Source: Candidatus Saccharimonadota bacterium (lineage in GTDB: Bacteria; Patescibacteriota; Saccharimonadia; Saccharimonadales; Saccharimonadaceae). From it: a stretch of 64,000 nt of DNA. A model generated the notes under the pieces. The model did no database searches. It saw nothing but the letters and a program-made list of their open reading frames with translations, and was not told the DNA's origin. How positions within the stretch are numbered: the first letter of the stretch is position 1; each line of letters starts with the position of its first letter. The stretch is from positions 1 through 64,000 of the forward strand of contig JAFQXL010000003.1 of the NCBI GenBank assembly GCA_017406985.1. Direction: 5' to 3'. This document shows, piece after piece, positions 16,603 through 25,253 of the stretch. A program made the translations under genes and the position numbers.

Positions 16603-17405
16603 GCGTTGAAGCGCATGGTACCGAGAACGCGGTAAAAATCGTCGTTAAACAACATCGCGTCCGTCTGGATTAGCGCTGTTTTATCGCGAATCTTAAAGAT
16701 ACAAACAATTCCCTGTAACCCCGAGTTAAGTTCTCCTCGATAAACATCGACGTTCGTTCCATTAACAATTGTCGTCGAAACCGTCATTAAGTTATCTTGG
16801 ACTTTTGCAGTATACTCTTTCTTAACTTCGTCCGTTAAAATATTCACAATTGAAACTCGAAGCGCCATCACGGTCGTATCTTGAACAACATTAACCTGTC
16901 CAGGATTTAAATATGCGTGAAAATCTTCCGCGCGCGAAGCGTCATCCGGAACATAGACACTCCAAGTTTTTGGATATTCAAAGGTTAAAGAGCCAAAATC
17001 AGACGGCCCCGTAAAAGTCGAATAAGGGTATTTTTCTTTCTCAGCAAACTCGTCTTCGAGCGTCGTTCGAAGCTCATTTTCCGCTTTCGCTACCGCAAGA
17101 TCGATTTTCCCGTTAACATCCGTACTCGCATCTTGCCAATTTATATACATATATATAAATAGCCCTAAGAAAACTACTGTAAGAAGCGATGTAAAAATCA
17201 AACAAATTGTCTTAACTAATCCAGAACGGTCTTTCTTCGCTGGTTGCGGTCCCTGCGGAGCCATCGGCTGTCCCATCATCCCAGGTTGTCCAGGACGAAT
17301 CGGTTGCATAGGACGCGGAGGCATCTGTGGAAGTTGCCCCTGATTGTTCATATTCTGTCCGTAAGCCTGTCCATAGGCTTGTCCAAACTGCCCACTATTA
17401 TCCAT
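16599..17405 (-). CDS. single-pass membrane protein with Gln/Pro/Met-rich N-terminus
   Basis: 268 aa, function not recognised. Residues 1-58 are low-complexity (repeats of FGQAYGQAYGQ and PMQPIRPGQPGMMGQPM) and end in a basic patch (AKKDRSG). One transmembrane helix follows (about 64-88), then an extracellular domain of about 180 aa containing GSLTFEYPKTWSVYVP, a pattern seen in PsbP-like or lipoprotein-type beta domains. The cytoplasmic tail would be disordered. It is preceded by a leaderless -10 and ends inside hairpin A. A membrane-attached, surface-exposed role is inference. Confidence 0.6.
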   Translation of the reverse strand: MDNSGQFGQAYGQAYGQNMNNQGQLPQMPPRPMQPIRPGQPGMMGQPMAPQGPQPAKKDRSGLVKTICLIFTSLLTVVFLGLFIYMYINWQDASTDVNGKIDLAVAKAENELRTTLEDEFAEKEKYPYSTFTGPSDFGSLTFEYPKTWSVYVPDDASRAEDFHAYLNPGQVNVVQDTTVMALRVSIVNILTDEVKKEYTAKVQDNLMTVSTTIVNGTNVDVYRGELNSGLQGIVCIFKIRDKTALIQTDAMLFNDDFYRVLGTMRFNA

Positions 17406-17411
17406 AATTAT

Positions 17412-17417
17412 ATTTTA
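17412..17417 (-). promoter_or_regulatory. leaderless -10 of the Gln/Pro-rich membrane protein gene
   Basis: TAAAAT on the minus strand ends 6 nt before the ATG; no ribosome binding site. It separates this gene from xseAB upstream. Confidence 0.5.
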
Positions 17418-17436
17418 CCGATTCTTACAACCCTCG

Positions 17437-17634
17437 TCAAGATTCTTTTGTAAAATCTTCTTCAATAATCTTGATTTCATTCTTTAATTCTTCCAAATCC
17501 TGCTCGATTTCTTTCGCCATTTTTGTCGCTTCTTTATATTTTGCGCTTGCTTCGTCGAGTCTAAAATCTTCCCCGTAGAACCAATCGACTTTTTCTTCAA
17601 GTTCACTGATTTTTTCGCTTAATTTTTTCTTCAT
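17437..17634 (-). CDS. xseB: exodeoxyribonuclease VII small subunit
   Basis: 65 aa, two-helix coiled-coil protein with the XseB pattern KISELEEKVDWF and LDEASAKYKEATK. It partners XseA in the single-strand exonuclease that degrades DNA to oligonucleotides. The start overlaps the xseA stop by 4 bp, and the length is normal for the family. Confidence 0.9.
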   Translation of the reverse strand: MKKKLSEKISELEEKVDWFYGEDFRLDEASAKYKEATKMAKEIEQDLEELKNEIKIIEEDFTKES

Positions 17635-18719
17635 TTTTTCTCCTTTACCTCACTTATCTTTGCTTTAATTTTCAACTCTTCCGTTTCAATTCCGATTTCT
17701 TCTCCAATCTTAATCTTTCCCGTTATAATCGCGTAACCGTTTTTTAAAACGTTCTCCGGATTAAGACTCTTTAGAACTCGTTTTAAATTATCTACTTTAT
17801 AAATACTACTTTCGATGTTACTTAAAATCTTCGCCGAAATTCCGACCGTCTTAAGTTTTATATCATTCTGAGTTAATTCAATTCTTGAAATAATCTGCGT
17901 TTTAATCCTTAAAATATTATCATGAAGATTAGAGATTTCCGCCTTTTTATCTCTTGTTAACATCTGTGCCGCGTTTGAAGGCGTCGAAGCAACTACGTCC
18001 GCCGCGAGGTCCGAAAGACTTTCGTCGACTTCATGTCCAATTCCGGTAATAACTGGGATTTTCGAGCTAGAGATTTTTCGAACTAACTTCTCGTCATTAA
18101 AACAAGCAAGGTCGTCCGCCGAGCCGCCGCCACGAATAATCGCGATTACCTCGACTTCGCTTCGCTCGTTTAAATATTCTAGCGCCCGAATAATCTGGTC
18201 TGGCGCGGCTAAACCTTGAACTTGCGTATGACAAACGAAAATCTCTAGCCCGCCCCAGCGCTCGTTTATAATCTTGATAAAATCCGCATATCCCGCCGCT
18301 TGCGTAGACGAAATAACCCCAATTCTCGAAAGCTCGCGCGGGAGCGGACGCTTCTTCGCCGCGTCGAAAATCCCCTCTTTTTCTAGCTTCTTTTTTAGCG
18401 CCTCAAAGCTCTTTTTAATATTTCCCTCTCCGACCGGCTGAATCGCTTGAACTGTTAGCGAAAACTTTCCCCAAGCCGTTACTTTCGGAGTTCCTTTAAC
18501 TAGAACTTTCATTCCTTCCGAAAGCTCAACTCTTAAGTTCCAAACCGGAATAAAACAATTTACGCTCGACTCCTCATCCTTCAAATCGAAAAATACCCAT
18601 TTTCCTTGCGAAGTTTTTAAGCTCGTTACTTCCCCCTCGATTACGCATCCGGAATAAGAATATTCTAACGTCTGGTTACAATACGCTATAAACTCTGAAA
18701 CAGTAAATTTATCTTCCAT
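17631..18719 (-). CDS. xseA: exodeoxyribonuclease VII large subunit
   Basis: 362 aa. The N-terminal OB fold (CVIEGEVTSLKTSQGKWVFF) is followed by the catalytic core with GVISSTQAAGYADF, IIRGGGSADDLACFND and ITGIGHEVDESLSDLAADV. It is shorter than E. coli XseA (456 aa) because the C-terminal coiled-coil region is reduced. The ATG lies 10 nt after a TACAAT that overlaps the -10 of the divergent methyltransferase gene. Confidence 0.94.
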   Translation of the reverse strand: MEDKFTVSEFIAYCNQTLEYSYSGCVIEGEVTSLKTSQGKWVFFDLKDEESSVNCFIPVWNLRVELSEGMKVLVKGTPKVTAWGKFSLTVQAIQPVGEGNIKKSFEALKKKLEKEGIFDAAKKRPLPRELSRIGVISSTQAAGYADFIKIINERWGGLEIFVCHTQVQGLAAPDQIIRALEYLNERSEVEVIAIIRGGGSADDLACFNDEKLVRKISSSKIPVITGIGHEVDESLSDLAADVVASTPSNAAQMLTRDKKAEISNLHDNILRIKTQIISRIELTQNDIKLKTVGISAKILSNIESSIYKVDNLKRVLKSLNPENVLKNGYAIITGKIKIGEEIGIETEELKIKAKISEVKEKK

Positions 18720-18725
18720 TTATGC

Positions 18726-18735
18726 TATAATTGTA
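18726..18735. promoter_or_regulatory. overlapping divergent -10 elements (bidirectional promoter)
   Basis: Only 21 bp separate the start codons of xseA and the methyltransferase. The plus strand carries TGCTATAAT (hexamer 18726-18731, 9 nt before ATG) and the minus strand TGATACAAT (hexamer 18730-18735, 10 nt before ATG). The hexamers share two base pairs, and neither has a -35 that I recognise. Confidence 0.65.
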
Positions 18736-18740
18736 TCACA

Positions 18741-19865
18741 ATGAAGCAGAAATATTTAGCTGTACTCGGACGACTTTCTGACCTTTCTCTCGCAGAACTA
18801 TCGGCTCAATTCGGTAACTCCGTTCGTAAAATCGCTCCGAGCCTCGCCGTTTTTGAAAGTGAAACCCGTCCGGATATAAATCGTTTTGGCGGGACGATTA
18901 AGTTCGCCGAACTTCTCTCGACTTCGCCCGTCGATTATCTTCTTTCGCTCGATTTTTCCGGTAAATTTGTTATCGGCGTTTCTGATTTTTCTAAAGGTAG
19001 TAATCGTAAAAAATCTTTAAACGAGGCGATGAAAATTAAAAAGATTTTATCCAGGAAGAACCGTTCTTGCCGCGTCCTCGCTAATTCCGACGCTGTCCTC
19101 TCTTCCGCTACTTCTCACCATAATCAAATGGGCGAAAAACTAGGACATATCGAGTTTATAAAAGTTGGAAAAGAGTGGTATCTTCTTACCGGCGTTCAAA
19201 ATATTACCGCCTATAAAAATCGTGATCAGGCTCGTCCGGCTCGCGACGCGAAAGTCGGGATGCTTCCGCCGAAACTTGCTCAAATTTTAATCAATTTATG
19301 CGGTCCGCTCCCGAAAAATTCGAGAGTCTTAGATCCTTTCTGTGGAACCGGCGTCCTACTTCAAGAAGCTTTACTCGACGGTTATTTAGTTTATGGAACC
19401 GACCTCTCTAGCCGTATGATTGAATATTCCGAAAAAAATCTTAACTGGCTCGAAAAATCTAACTCTCTAGATAAAAATCGTTTTCTATTGTCCGCGGGAG
19501 ATGCGACCGATTTTAAATGGACCGAAAAAATCGATGCAGTCGCTTGTGAAACCTATCTCGGCGCGCCAATGAGTAAACCCCCAGTCGAAATTAAATTAAA
19601 AGAACAGAAGAAGGAGTGTTCGCGTATTATTTTAGGTTTTCTAAAGAACCTTTCCGAACAGATTTCTCCAAAAACTCCGCTCGCCCTCGCTATTCCGGCG
19701 TGGCTTCGACCTTCCGGACGCTATGAACGCTTAAATATCGTTGACAATCTTGAAAATATGGGGTATAATGTAGTGAAGTTAAACCACTTGAGTCAAGAGG
19801 ATATGCTCTACTTTCGGGACGGGCAGGTTGTGGCTCGAGAAATAATAGTATTAAGGAAGAAATAA
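18741..19865 (+). CDS. TRM11-like SAM-dependent RNA/DNA methyltransferase
   Basis: 374 aa. The N-terminal 160 residues contain no clear THUMP motif; the C-terminal Rossmann domain has LDPFCGTGVLLQEAL (SAM motif I) and VYGTDLS. Motif IV, which reads DPPYG in the tRNA guanine-N2 methyltransferase family (Trm11/TrmG10), is replaced by CETYLGAP, so the exact target is uncertain. It is transcribed leaderless and is followed 4 nt later by rpmA, which suggests a link to translation. Confidence 0.75.
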   Translation: MKQKYLAVLGRLSDLSLAELSAQFGNSVRKIAPSLAVFESETRPDINRFGGTIKFAELLSTSPVDYLLSLDFSGKFVIGVSDFSKGSNRKKSLNEAMKIKKILSRKNRSCRVLANSDAVLSSATSHHNQMGEKLGHIEFIKVGKEWYLLTGVQNITAYKNRDQARPARDAKVGMLPPKLAQILINLCGPLPKNSRVLDPFCGTGVLLQEALLDGYLVYGTDLSSRMIEYSEKNLNWLEKSNSLDKNRFLLSAGDATDFKWTEKIDAVACETYLGAPMSKPPVEIKLKEQKKECSRIILGFLKNLSEQISPKTPLALAIPAWLRPSGRYERLNIVDNLENMGYNVVKLNHLSQEDMLYFRDGQVVAREIIVLRKK

Positions 19866-19869
19866 TAAT

Positions 19870-20142
19870 ATGTCACACGTTAAAGCTGGCGGTACCGCCA
19901 AGAACGTCCACAATAATGCTGGACAGCGCCTCGGCGTTAAACGCTTTGGCGGACAAAAAGTCCGAAACGGCGAAGTTTTAGTTCGCCAGACTGGCTCGAC
20001 TAAAATTGCTGGTCCAGGGACTTATATGTCGAAAAACTTTACAATTCACGCTGCGAAAGACGGAATCGTTACTTTCGTCAAAACCAAGAAAACTCATTTC
20101 TCTGGTAAGTCGTTACCTCGCGTCCGCGTAGAAGTTCGCTAA
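19870..20142 (+). CDS. rpmA: ribosomal protein bL27
   Basis: 90 aa protein of the 50S subunit whose N-terminus reaches towards the peptidyl transferase centre. Conserved pieces: HVKAGGTAKN, RLGVKRFGGQ, VLVRQTGSTK and AGPGTYMSKNFTI. There is no N-terminal cleavage extension of the Firmicutes type. It follows the methyltransferase with a short gap and an AGGAAG motif; rplU (bL21), the usual partner upstream, is not here. Confidence 0.95.
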   Translation: MSHVKAGGTAKNVHNNAGQRLGVKRFGGQKVRNGEVLVRQTGSTKIAGPGTYMSKNFTIHAAKDGIVTFVKTKKTHFSGKSLPRVRVEVR

Positions 20143-20149
20143 CACAAAT

Positions 20150-20181
20150 AAAAAATCCGCTCCTTTCGGAGCGGATTTTTT
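20150..20181. terminator. bidirectional terminator between rpmA and the convergent pepN-like gene
   Basis: A perfect 14-bp stem (20150-20163 with 20168-20181) with a TTTC tetraloop and A6/T6 tracts at its base, so it serves both the plus-strand rpmA transcript and the minus-strand aminopeptidase transcript. Confidence 0.95.
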
Positions 20182-22623
20182 CTATTTCTCTTCCATTAGC
20201 CTTCTATGAACCGACTTTTCATCTTCTGAAATCCAGCGCAGCCTTGCGTTAATATCGGCTCTCGCGACTTCAATCGAGCGTTTAAGCGCCGGTTCGTCCG
20301 CTTTCGTGTCGAAAAATTCGAAGAACCTTTCCGCCTGTTCCGGCGTTCTCACTCTCGCCGCCGCAACTCGAACATAATCGTCCATCGATTTATCCGACGT
20401 TAGCCCCTCGACATAGTCCCAATGTAAATATAGCCAAGAAAACGTCTCTTCTCTCGTCCAGAAATTCGAAAGTAGATAAGCTACTAGATAAATATGGTCT
20501 TGCGGACGAACAATTTTCGGCGACTCTAAAAGTTTTAATAACTTTTTCGTATTTTCCGGCTTTCTTGCTTCCGTAATCGCTGAGAGTAATTCGTACTTTA
20601 TCGTCGGGTTCGCTTCTGTTTTATATTTCTCTAAGAATTCGTCGAAAATCTCTTCGTCGCTCGAAATTAATTTAGCGTCGAGAACGTCTCCCCGAATCTC
20701 CGCTTCAATTTTCGAAATATCTGAATTATACATCTTCGAAAGCTTCGCTATTTCTTCCTCTTCTTCTACATAAATTACGAATCCGAGAATAATACTCCTT
20801 AGTTTCGTGTCGTTCGGATCTTCGCCTGCTTTCGGTTTGAACGAAAGTCTTTTTAGATTTGGCTCGATAATATTATGAATATATTGTTTTAAGAGCGGAT
20901 AATATTTCGTATCTGGCGCTGCAAAAATCTTTAAATTATTCATAATTCCAGCGACAATTCCGAAAACCGGCTCGCTTACCTCGTCTTTAAACTTCGGAAG
21001 TAGGTCCATTAAAGAACCGGTCGAGACAATCGGCGTTCTCGAAAGTAAATGTCGATCGAGCAACAATCTAATTCTCTGCTCTAAGTTTAATTTCTCGAAA
21101 TTTTTAACTTTCTCTTCAAATTCTAAACCCGAAAGATTAATTACATAATGTCCCGACATATCGTCCGTAATTTTCGGAAGCGGCCATTTTGTATCGTCCG
21201 TCGCGCCGTTTAGAAGAAATCTTTGTTGCGCCTCGTCAGTTAACATCGGATACCCAGGTTGCATAATCCAAGCGTCCATAAACTCTTTCACATTAAACTT
21301 CGCGTGTGGCTGAAGCGCCGCCCAAAGATCGTCGCCGGTCGTATTTGAATATTTATGTTTCTTAAAGTAAGCTTTAAGTCCCGCGAAGAATGACCTCTCT
21401 CCCATTAGCCTCATTAACATAAAGATTAATCTTGCGCCTTTCGCATAGACAATCGCCGAGTCAAACAAAGTCGCGATTTCTTCTGGGTCATGAACTTCTT
21501 GTTGAACCGACTGAACCCCAGGAAGCGCATCGCGAGATAACGCTGCCGCGCAGTCGTCCGTAAAGAAATCTTGCCAAATCTTCCAATCCGGATGTAATTT
21601 ATCGACGCAGTAATATTGCATCATGTTCGCAAAACTCTCGTTCAGCCATAAATTATCCCACCACTTCATTGTTACAAGATCGCCGAACCATTGATGCGAA
21701 AGTTCATGCGTAATTACGGTCGAAACATATTCTCGATGCGACTTCGGCGTATTCTCGTCCGCGAGTAAACATACTTCTCGATAGGTTACGAGTCCCCAGT
21801 TTTCCATCGCTCCCGCCTCAAAATCTGGAATCGCGACTTGGTCTAACTTCGGCAGAGGATAAGGCATATCGAATAAATCGTCATAAAAATCGAGCGCCTC
21901 CATCGCAATTTCGTTCGGAAACTTTAACATCGAAACCGGCTGATTTAAAGCCGCGTAGGTCGTAACTTCGACTCCATGGAGGTTTTTCGCCGAGACCTTA
22001 TTAAATTTCCCTATCACAAACGCTAAAAGATAAGTCGACATCTTCGGCGTCGTCTCAAATTCGACAATTTTTCGTTTTACTTTTTTCGAAAGATTAACTC
22101 CGCCCTCCGGATTTTCGTCCGGATCGACCGAAGTATATTCTAAAACTTTTTCGCTCTTCGCCGGCATGTTCGAAAGAATAATATCTTCCGAATCCGTATC
22201 GATAATCTTGAGGTCGAACGTCGCTTTCGCTTCCGGCTCGTCGACACAAGGGAATCCTTCTCTCGCATAGTGACTCTCGAACTGCGTCGAAACAATTCTC
22301 TCTTCTTTTGTCTCAAATTCATAAGTCGAGAGATAAACCCCCTCCATATTATGCGTTAATTTAAAACTATATTTAATTTCGATTTCGACCGCCCCGTTTT
22401 CGACATCTAAAATCGATAAAATATCTCCGTCTTGTTCAATATTTTTTCTATCATTATTAACTAAAACATTAATAATTTTTAGATTTTTCGCATGGAGCTT
22501 CAAAATGTCGCCGATTTTTTCTCCGGAAATTAAAACTTTTCCTTGAACTTCTTCAGTATATTTATTAATTCGAAGTTCAATTTTATAATTTTCTGGCTTA
22601 AAGTAATCTAAAAGTCGCTCCAT
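20182..22623 (-). CDS. pepN: M1 family aminopeptidase (aminopeptidase N-like)
   Basis: 813 aa zinc aminopeptidase that trims N-terminal residues from peptides. The substrate-binding motif GAMENWG is present, as is the zinc site HELSHQWFGDLVTMKWW with the third ligand in LNESFA, all near residues 265-330. A C-terminal helical ERAP-like domain completes the fold. There is no signal peptide, so it acts in the cytoplasm, where a cell taking up host peptides would need it. Last gene of the ybaB-recR-rel-pepN operon. Confidence 0.93.
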   Translation of the reverse strand: MERLLDYFKPENYKIELRINKYTEEVQGKVLISGEKIGDILKLHAKNLKIINVLVNNDRKNIEQDGDILSILDVENGAVEIEIKYSFKLTHNMEGVYLSTYEFETKEERIVSTQFESHYAREGFPCVDEPEAKATFDLKIIDTDSEDIILSNMPAKSEKVLEYTSVDPDENPEGGVNLSKKVKRKIVEFETTPKMSTYLLAFVIGKFNKVSAKNLHGVEVTTYAALNQPVSMLKFPNEIAMEALDFYDDLFDMPYPLPKLDQVAIPDFEAGAMENWGLVTYREVCLLADENTPKSHREYVSTVITHELSHQWFGDLVTMKWWDNLWLNESFANMMQYYCVDKLHPDWKIWQDFFTDDCAAALSRDALPGVQSVQQEVHDPEEIATLFDSAIVYAKGARLIFMLMRLMGERSFFAGLKAYFKKHKYSNTTGDDLWAALQPHAKFNVKEFMDAWIMQPGYPMLTDEAQQRFLLNGATDDTKWPLPKITDDMSGHYVINLSGLEFEEKVKNFEKLNLEQRIRLLLDRHLLSRTPIVSTGSLMDLLPKFKDEVSEPVFGIVAGIMNNLKIFAAPDTKYYPLLKQYIHNIIEPNLKRLSFKPKAGEDPNDTKLRSIILGFVIYVEEEEEIAKLSKMYNSDISKIEAEIRGDVLDAKLISSDEEIFDEFLEKYKTEANPTIKYELLSAITEARKPENTKKLLKLLESPKIVRPQDHIYLVAYLLSNFWTREETFSWLYLHWDYVEGLTSDKSMDDYVRVAAARVRTPEQAERFFEFFDTKADEPALKRSIEVARADINARLRWISEDEKSVHRRLMEEK

Positions 22624-22638
22624 TTTCTTCCTTTCTTA

Positions 22639-24099
22639 TTATTTTTTCGGTTTCGGCGGGGTCATTTTCGGAATTACGTCTGAAGATGTCCCGAGTTGTT
22701 GTCTTAATTTATTTCGCGCATGCGGAGTAAAGATTTTCTCGAACCAACTCGGCTTTGCCGTCTGAGCTTTTGAAGTCAAAATCTCGACAATATCTCCATT
22801 CTGGAGTTTCGTATTTAAGTTCGACATTTTCCCGTTAATTTTTACTCCCGTAACGTGTCCGCCAATCTCGCTATGTAGCCGATAAGCAAAGTCGAGCGGT
22901 AAAGCACCTTTCGGCAGGTCGACAATATCCCCCTTCGGCGTATAGATAAAGATTTTATCCGCAAAAAGGTTTAATTTTAATTTATCAAGGTTAACTTTTT
23001 TACCTTCTCGAAGTTGCGCCGCCGCTTGTTGTAACTCCGTAATCCATAAGAGATTCGTCGGGAGATGTTGGATTTTCCCCGTTCGATAACTCTCGGTTAA
23101 CTTCTGTTCGTTATAGTAGAAACTCGCCGCTAACCCGTGTTCCGCATATTCATGCATCTCTTTCGTTCGAATCTGAAATTCAATGATTTTCTTTTCTTTT
23201 GTAATTACCGTTGTATGAATCGACTGATAACCATTTTGTTTCGGAACCGCAATATAATCTTTAATTCTTCCCGAAACCGGCGTATAAAGCGAATGAACCA
23301 ACCCAAGAACAAGATAACAAGTCGTAATATCGTCGACAATAATTCTCATTGCCGTTAAGTCATAAATCGCGTCGATATTTTGATTGTATTTCGCAAGCTT
23401 TCGATGGAGCGAATAAACCGATTTAATTCGCCCATTCATTTCAAATTTAATTCCCTCTGAAGTTAAAAGTTCTCTTACTTCCGACTCAATTTTCGCGAGC
23501 GTCTTTTCCGCGCTTCGGTTTCTCTCGTCGATTAAGTTTTTTAGCTCTTCATATCGCTTTGGGTTAACATAAGAAAACGCAATATCACTCATTTCGACGC
23601 GAAGTCTTCCCATGTTTAGTCGGTCTGCTAGCGGCGCAAAAACTTCAAGCGATTCTTTCGCGATTTTCTTCTGTTTATCCGCCGTAAGAGCCGATAAAGT
23701 TCGAAGATTATGTAGCCTATCTGCTAACTTAATAATTAAAACGCGAATATCCGCTCCTGTCGCGACGAGCAGTCGAAGAAGATTATCTTTTGTCTGCGGG
23801 AGATAAGTATCAATATCTTTCATTCCCTCACGAACTCGCCCGAGTTTCGTTACCCCGTCGACCAGAAACGCGACGCTCTCTCCGAATTCATTTTTAATCT
23901 CGTCTAGCGTCAAGTCCGTATCTTCTACCGTATCATGTAAAACTCCCGCGATAATCGTATCTTCGTCCATCTTCCAGTCTTCTAGGATTTTCATAACCGC
24001 TAGCGGATGGACAATATAGGCGTCTCCGGACTTACGTTTTTGTCCTTCGTGCGCCTTTGTCGCGACTTTAATGGCTTTTTCTACTCTACGTTTCCCCAC
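22639..24099 (-). CDS. rel: (p)ppGpp synthetase/hydrolase, RelA/SpoT family, short form
   Basis: 486 aa alarmone enzyme of the stringent response. The HD hydrolase domain is intact (IVHPLAV, HDTVEDTD, KLADRLHNLRTL), then the synthetase domain (YDLTAMRIIV, KDYIAVPKQNGYQSIHT, EFQIRT) and a TGS domain (FIYTPKGDIVDLPKGALPLDFAYRLH seen in part as DIVDLPKGALPLDFAY). The C-terminal ZBD and ACT domains of full-length Rel (about 740 aa) are missing, so ribosome-linked control must differ. The start is GTG, overlapping the recR stop by one base (TAGTG). Confidence 0.93.
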   Translation of the reverse strand: MGKRRVEKAIKVATKAHEGQKRKSGDAYIVHPLAVMKILEDWKMDEDTIIAGVLHDTVEDTDLTLDEIKNEFGESVAFLVDGVTKLGRVREGMKDIDTYLPQTKDNLLRLLVATGADIRVLIIKLADRLHNLRTLSALTADKQKKIAKESLEVFAPLADRLNMGRLRVEMSDIAFSYVNPKRYEELKNLIDERNRSAEKTLAKIESEVRELLTSEGIKFEMNGRIKSVYSLHRKLAKYNQNIDAIYDLTAMRIIVDDITTCYLVLGLVHSLYTPVSGRIKDYIAVPKQNGYQSIHTTVITKEKKIIEFQIRTKEMHEYAEHGLAASFYYNEQKLTESYRTGKIQHLPTNLLWITELQQAAAQLREGKKVNLDKLKLNLFADKIFIYTPKGDIVDLPKGALPLDFAYRLHSEIGGHVTGVKINGKMSNLNTKLQNGDIVEILTSKAQTAKPSWFEKIFTPHARNKLRQQLGTSSDVIPKMTPPKPKK

Positions 24100-24704
24100 T
24101 ATAAATCCGTCCTATTATTAAGTGCCGCAGAAAGCGTAATCTGGTCCGCATACCCGAGGTCAACCCCGAGCGGTAACCCGCGCGCTAATCTCGTAATCTT
24201 TAAATCTGGATATTTTTCCGAAAGTGTCTTCTGAAGTAAAAGCGCCGTCGATTCTCCCTCAACACTCGGATTCGTCGCGATAATTACCTCTTCCGCCTCG
24301 TCTTCTAAGACGCGCGAAACAAGTTCTTTAATATGTAATTGTTCCGGCGTAATCCCGTCAATCGGCGAAATCGCCCCTCCGAGAACGTGATATGTCCCAG
24401 TATAGGCTTTTGTCGCCTCTATCGCATAAATATCAAGCGGTTCTTCAACTACTAAAATCGTCTTTTTATCGCGCTTCGGATCGCTATATAGCGGCGATAT
24501 CTCTTCGTTCGCGTCTATTAGCGCGAACGTCTTCGGACAATTTTTAACTCCGATATGGAGATTATCTAACGTTTCCGAGATGTTTTTTGAAAGATTTTTG
24601 TCGGAACGAAAAAGGAAATAAGCATATCGCTCCGCCGTTCTCGGACCAACTCCAGGAAGATGTCCGAGCGCCTCAATCGCGTTTTCTAGCGCTTTTGGCA
24701 GCAT
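24099..24704 (-). CDS. recR: recombination protein RecR
   Basis: 201 aa. HhH motif HLPGVGPRTAERYAYFL at the N-terminus, Toprim domain with VVEEPLDIYAIE and the typical HVLGGAISPIDGI, IATNPSVEGESTALLL and TRLARGLPLGVDLGYAD. The central four-cysteine zinc finger of RecR is degenerate: only one Cys remains in NCPKTFALIDANEEISP. RecR acts with RecO, whose gene lies at 14691-15380. It begins directly after the ybaB stop. Confidence 0.94.
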   Translation of the reverse strand: MLPKALENAIEALGHLPGVGPRTAERYAYFLFRSDKNLSKNISETLDNLHIGVKNCPKTFALIDANEEISPLYSDPKRDKKTILVVEEPLDIYAIEATKAYTGTYHVLGGAISPIDGITPEQLHIKELVSRVLEDEAEEVIIATNPSVEGESTALLLQKTLSEKYPDLKITRLARGLPLGVDLGYADQITLSAALNNRTDL

Positions 24705-25013
24705 TTACATCCCCATATTACCAAGCGCTCCGCCGAGCGAAGACATTAACGGCTTCATTTTTTCAGTCGCAATCTCTTGTGCTTTTGCGTATCCGTCGCG
24801 GAAACAATTTTCAATCCAGCGCTCAAGCTCCGAAATATCGTCAAAATCGATTTTCTCCGGATCGAGCGTTACTTTTTTAACTTTAAGCTCTCCAGTAATC
24901 TGAACGACGACCGCTCCGTCGCCCGCTTCGACCTCGACAATCTCGTTTTTAAGATCTTTTTGTGCCTTGCGAAGCTGATTTAACATCTTCATTTGGTCCA
25001 TAGTCTGTCCCAT
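24705..25013 (-). CDS. YbaB/EbfC family nucleoid-associated protein
   Basis: 102 aa DNA-binding protein of the YbaB family, usually next to recR as here. It has the pattern MKMLNQLRKAQKDL, a beta core (VVVQITGELKVKKV) and a Gly/Met-rich end. The start at 25013 (MGQTMDQ) is preferred over 14 codons of upstream open frame because AAGGAG precedes it, with a TACAAT -10 at 25039-25044. First gene of the operon with recR, rel and the aminopeptidase. Confidence 0.9.
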   Translation of the reverse strand: MGQTMDQMKMLNQLRKAQKDLKNEIVEVEAGDGAVVVQITGELKVKKVTLDPEKIDFDDISELERWIENCFRDGYAKAQEIATEKMKPLMSSLGGALGNMGM

Positions 25014-25088
25014 AAAAATAACTCCTTTTCTTTTTTCTATTGTATCATATATCAAGTAGTTTTTTAAGATAAAATCTACCCTAAGGGG

Positions 25089-25117
25089 TTGAATTTTTTA
25101 TTAGTTTAGGATATAAT
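25089..25117 (+). promoter_or_regulatory. promoter of tRNA-Val
   Basis: TTGAAT (25089-25094), a 17-nt spacer and TATAAT (25112-25117). The hexamer ends 8 nt before the tRNA 5' end, so there is almost no 5' leader to process. Confidence 0.85.
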
Positions 25118-25125
25118 AATTTTAT

Positions 25126-25202
25126 GGACGGTTAGCTCAGTTGGCTAGAGCGTGTCTTTGACGTAGACAAGGTCAGAGGTTCAAATCCTCTACCGTCCAC
25201 CA
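25126..25202 (+). tRNA. tRNA-Val (anticodon GAC)
   Basis: 77 nt cloverleaf: acceptor GGACGGT/ACCGTCC, D arm GCTC/GAGC, anticodon stem TGTCT/AGACA with loop TTGACGT, T arm AGAGG-TTCAAAT-CCTCT, and an encoded CCA. Confidence 0.97.
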
Positions 25203-25214
25203 TCGTAGGAAATT

Positions 25215-25245
25215 ACAAAAAAGAGAGCTTGCTCTCGTTTTTTGT
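25215..25245. terminator. terminator after tRNA-Val, shared with the M16 peptidase gene
   Basis: GAGAGC/GCTCTC stem with a TT loop, flanked by A6 and T6 tracts. It can end the plus-strand tRNA transcript and the minus-strand hpf-secA-peptidase operon. Confidence 0.85.
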
Positions 25246-25253
25246 GGTCAATC

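Noticed and set aside
25060-25125. Riboswitch or T-box in the short gap before tRNA-Val
   Set aside because: The gap is explained by the tRNA promoter and the ybaB promoter; no conserved riboswitch core is seen.
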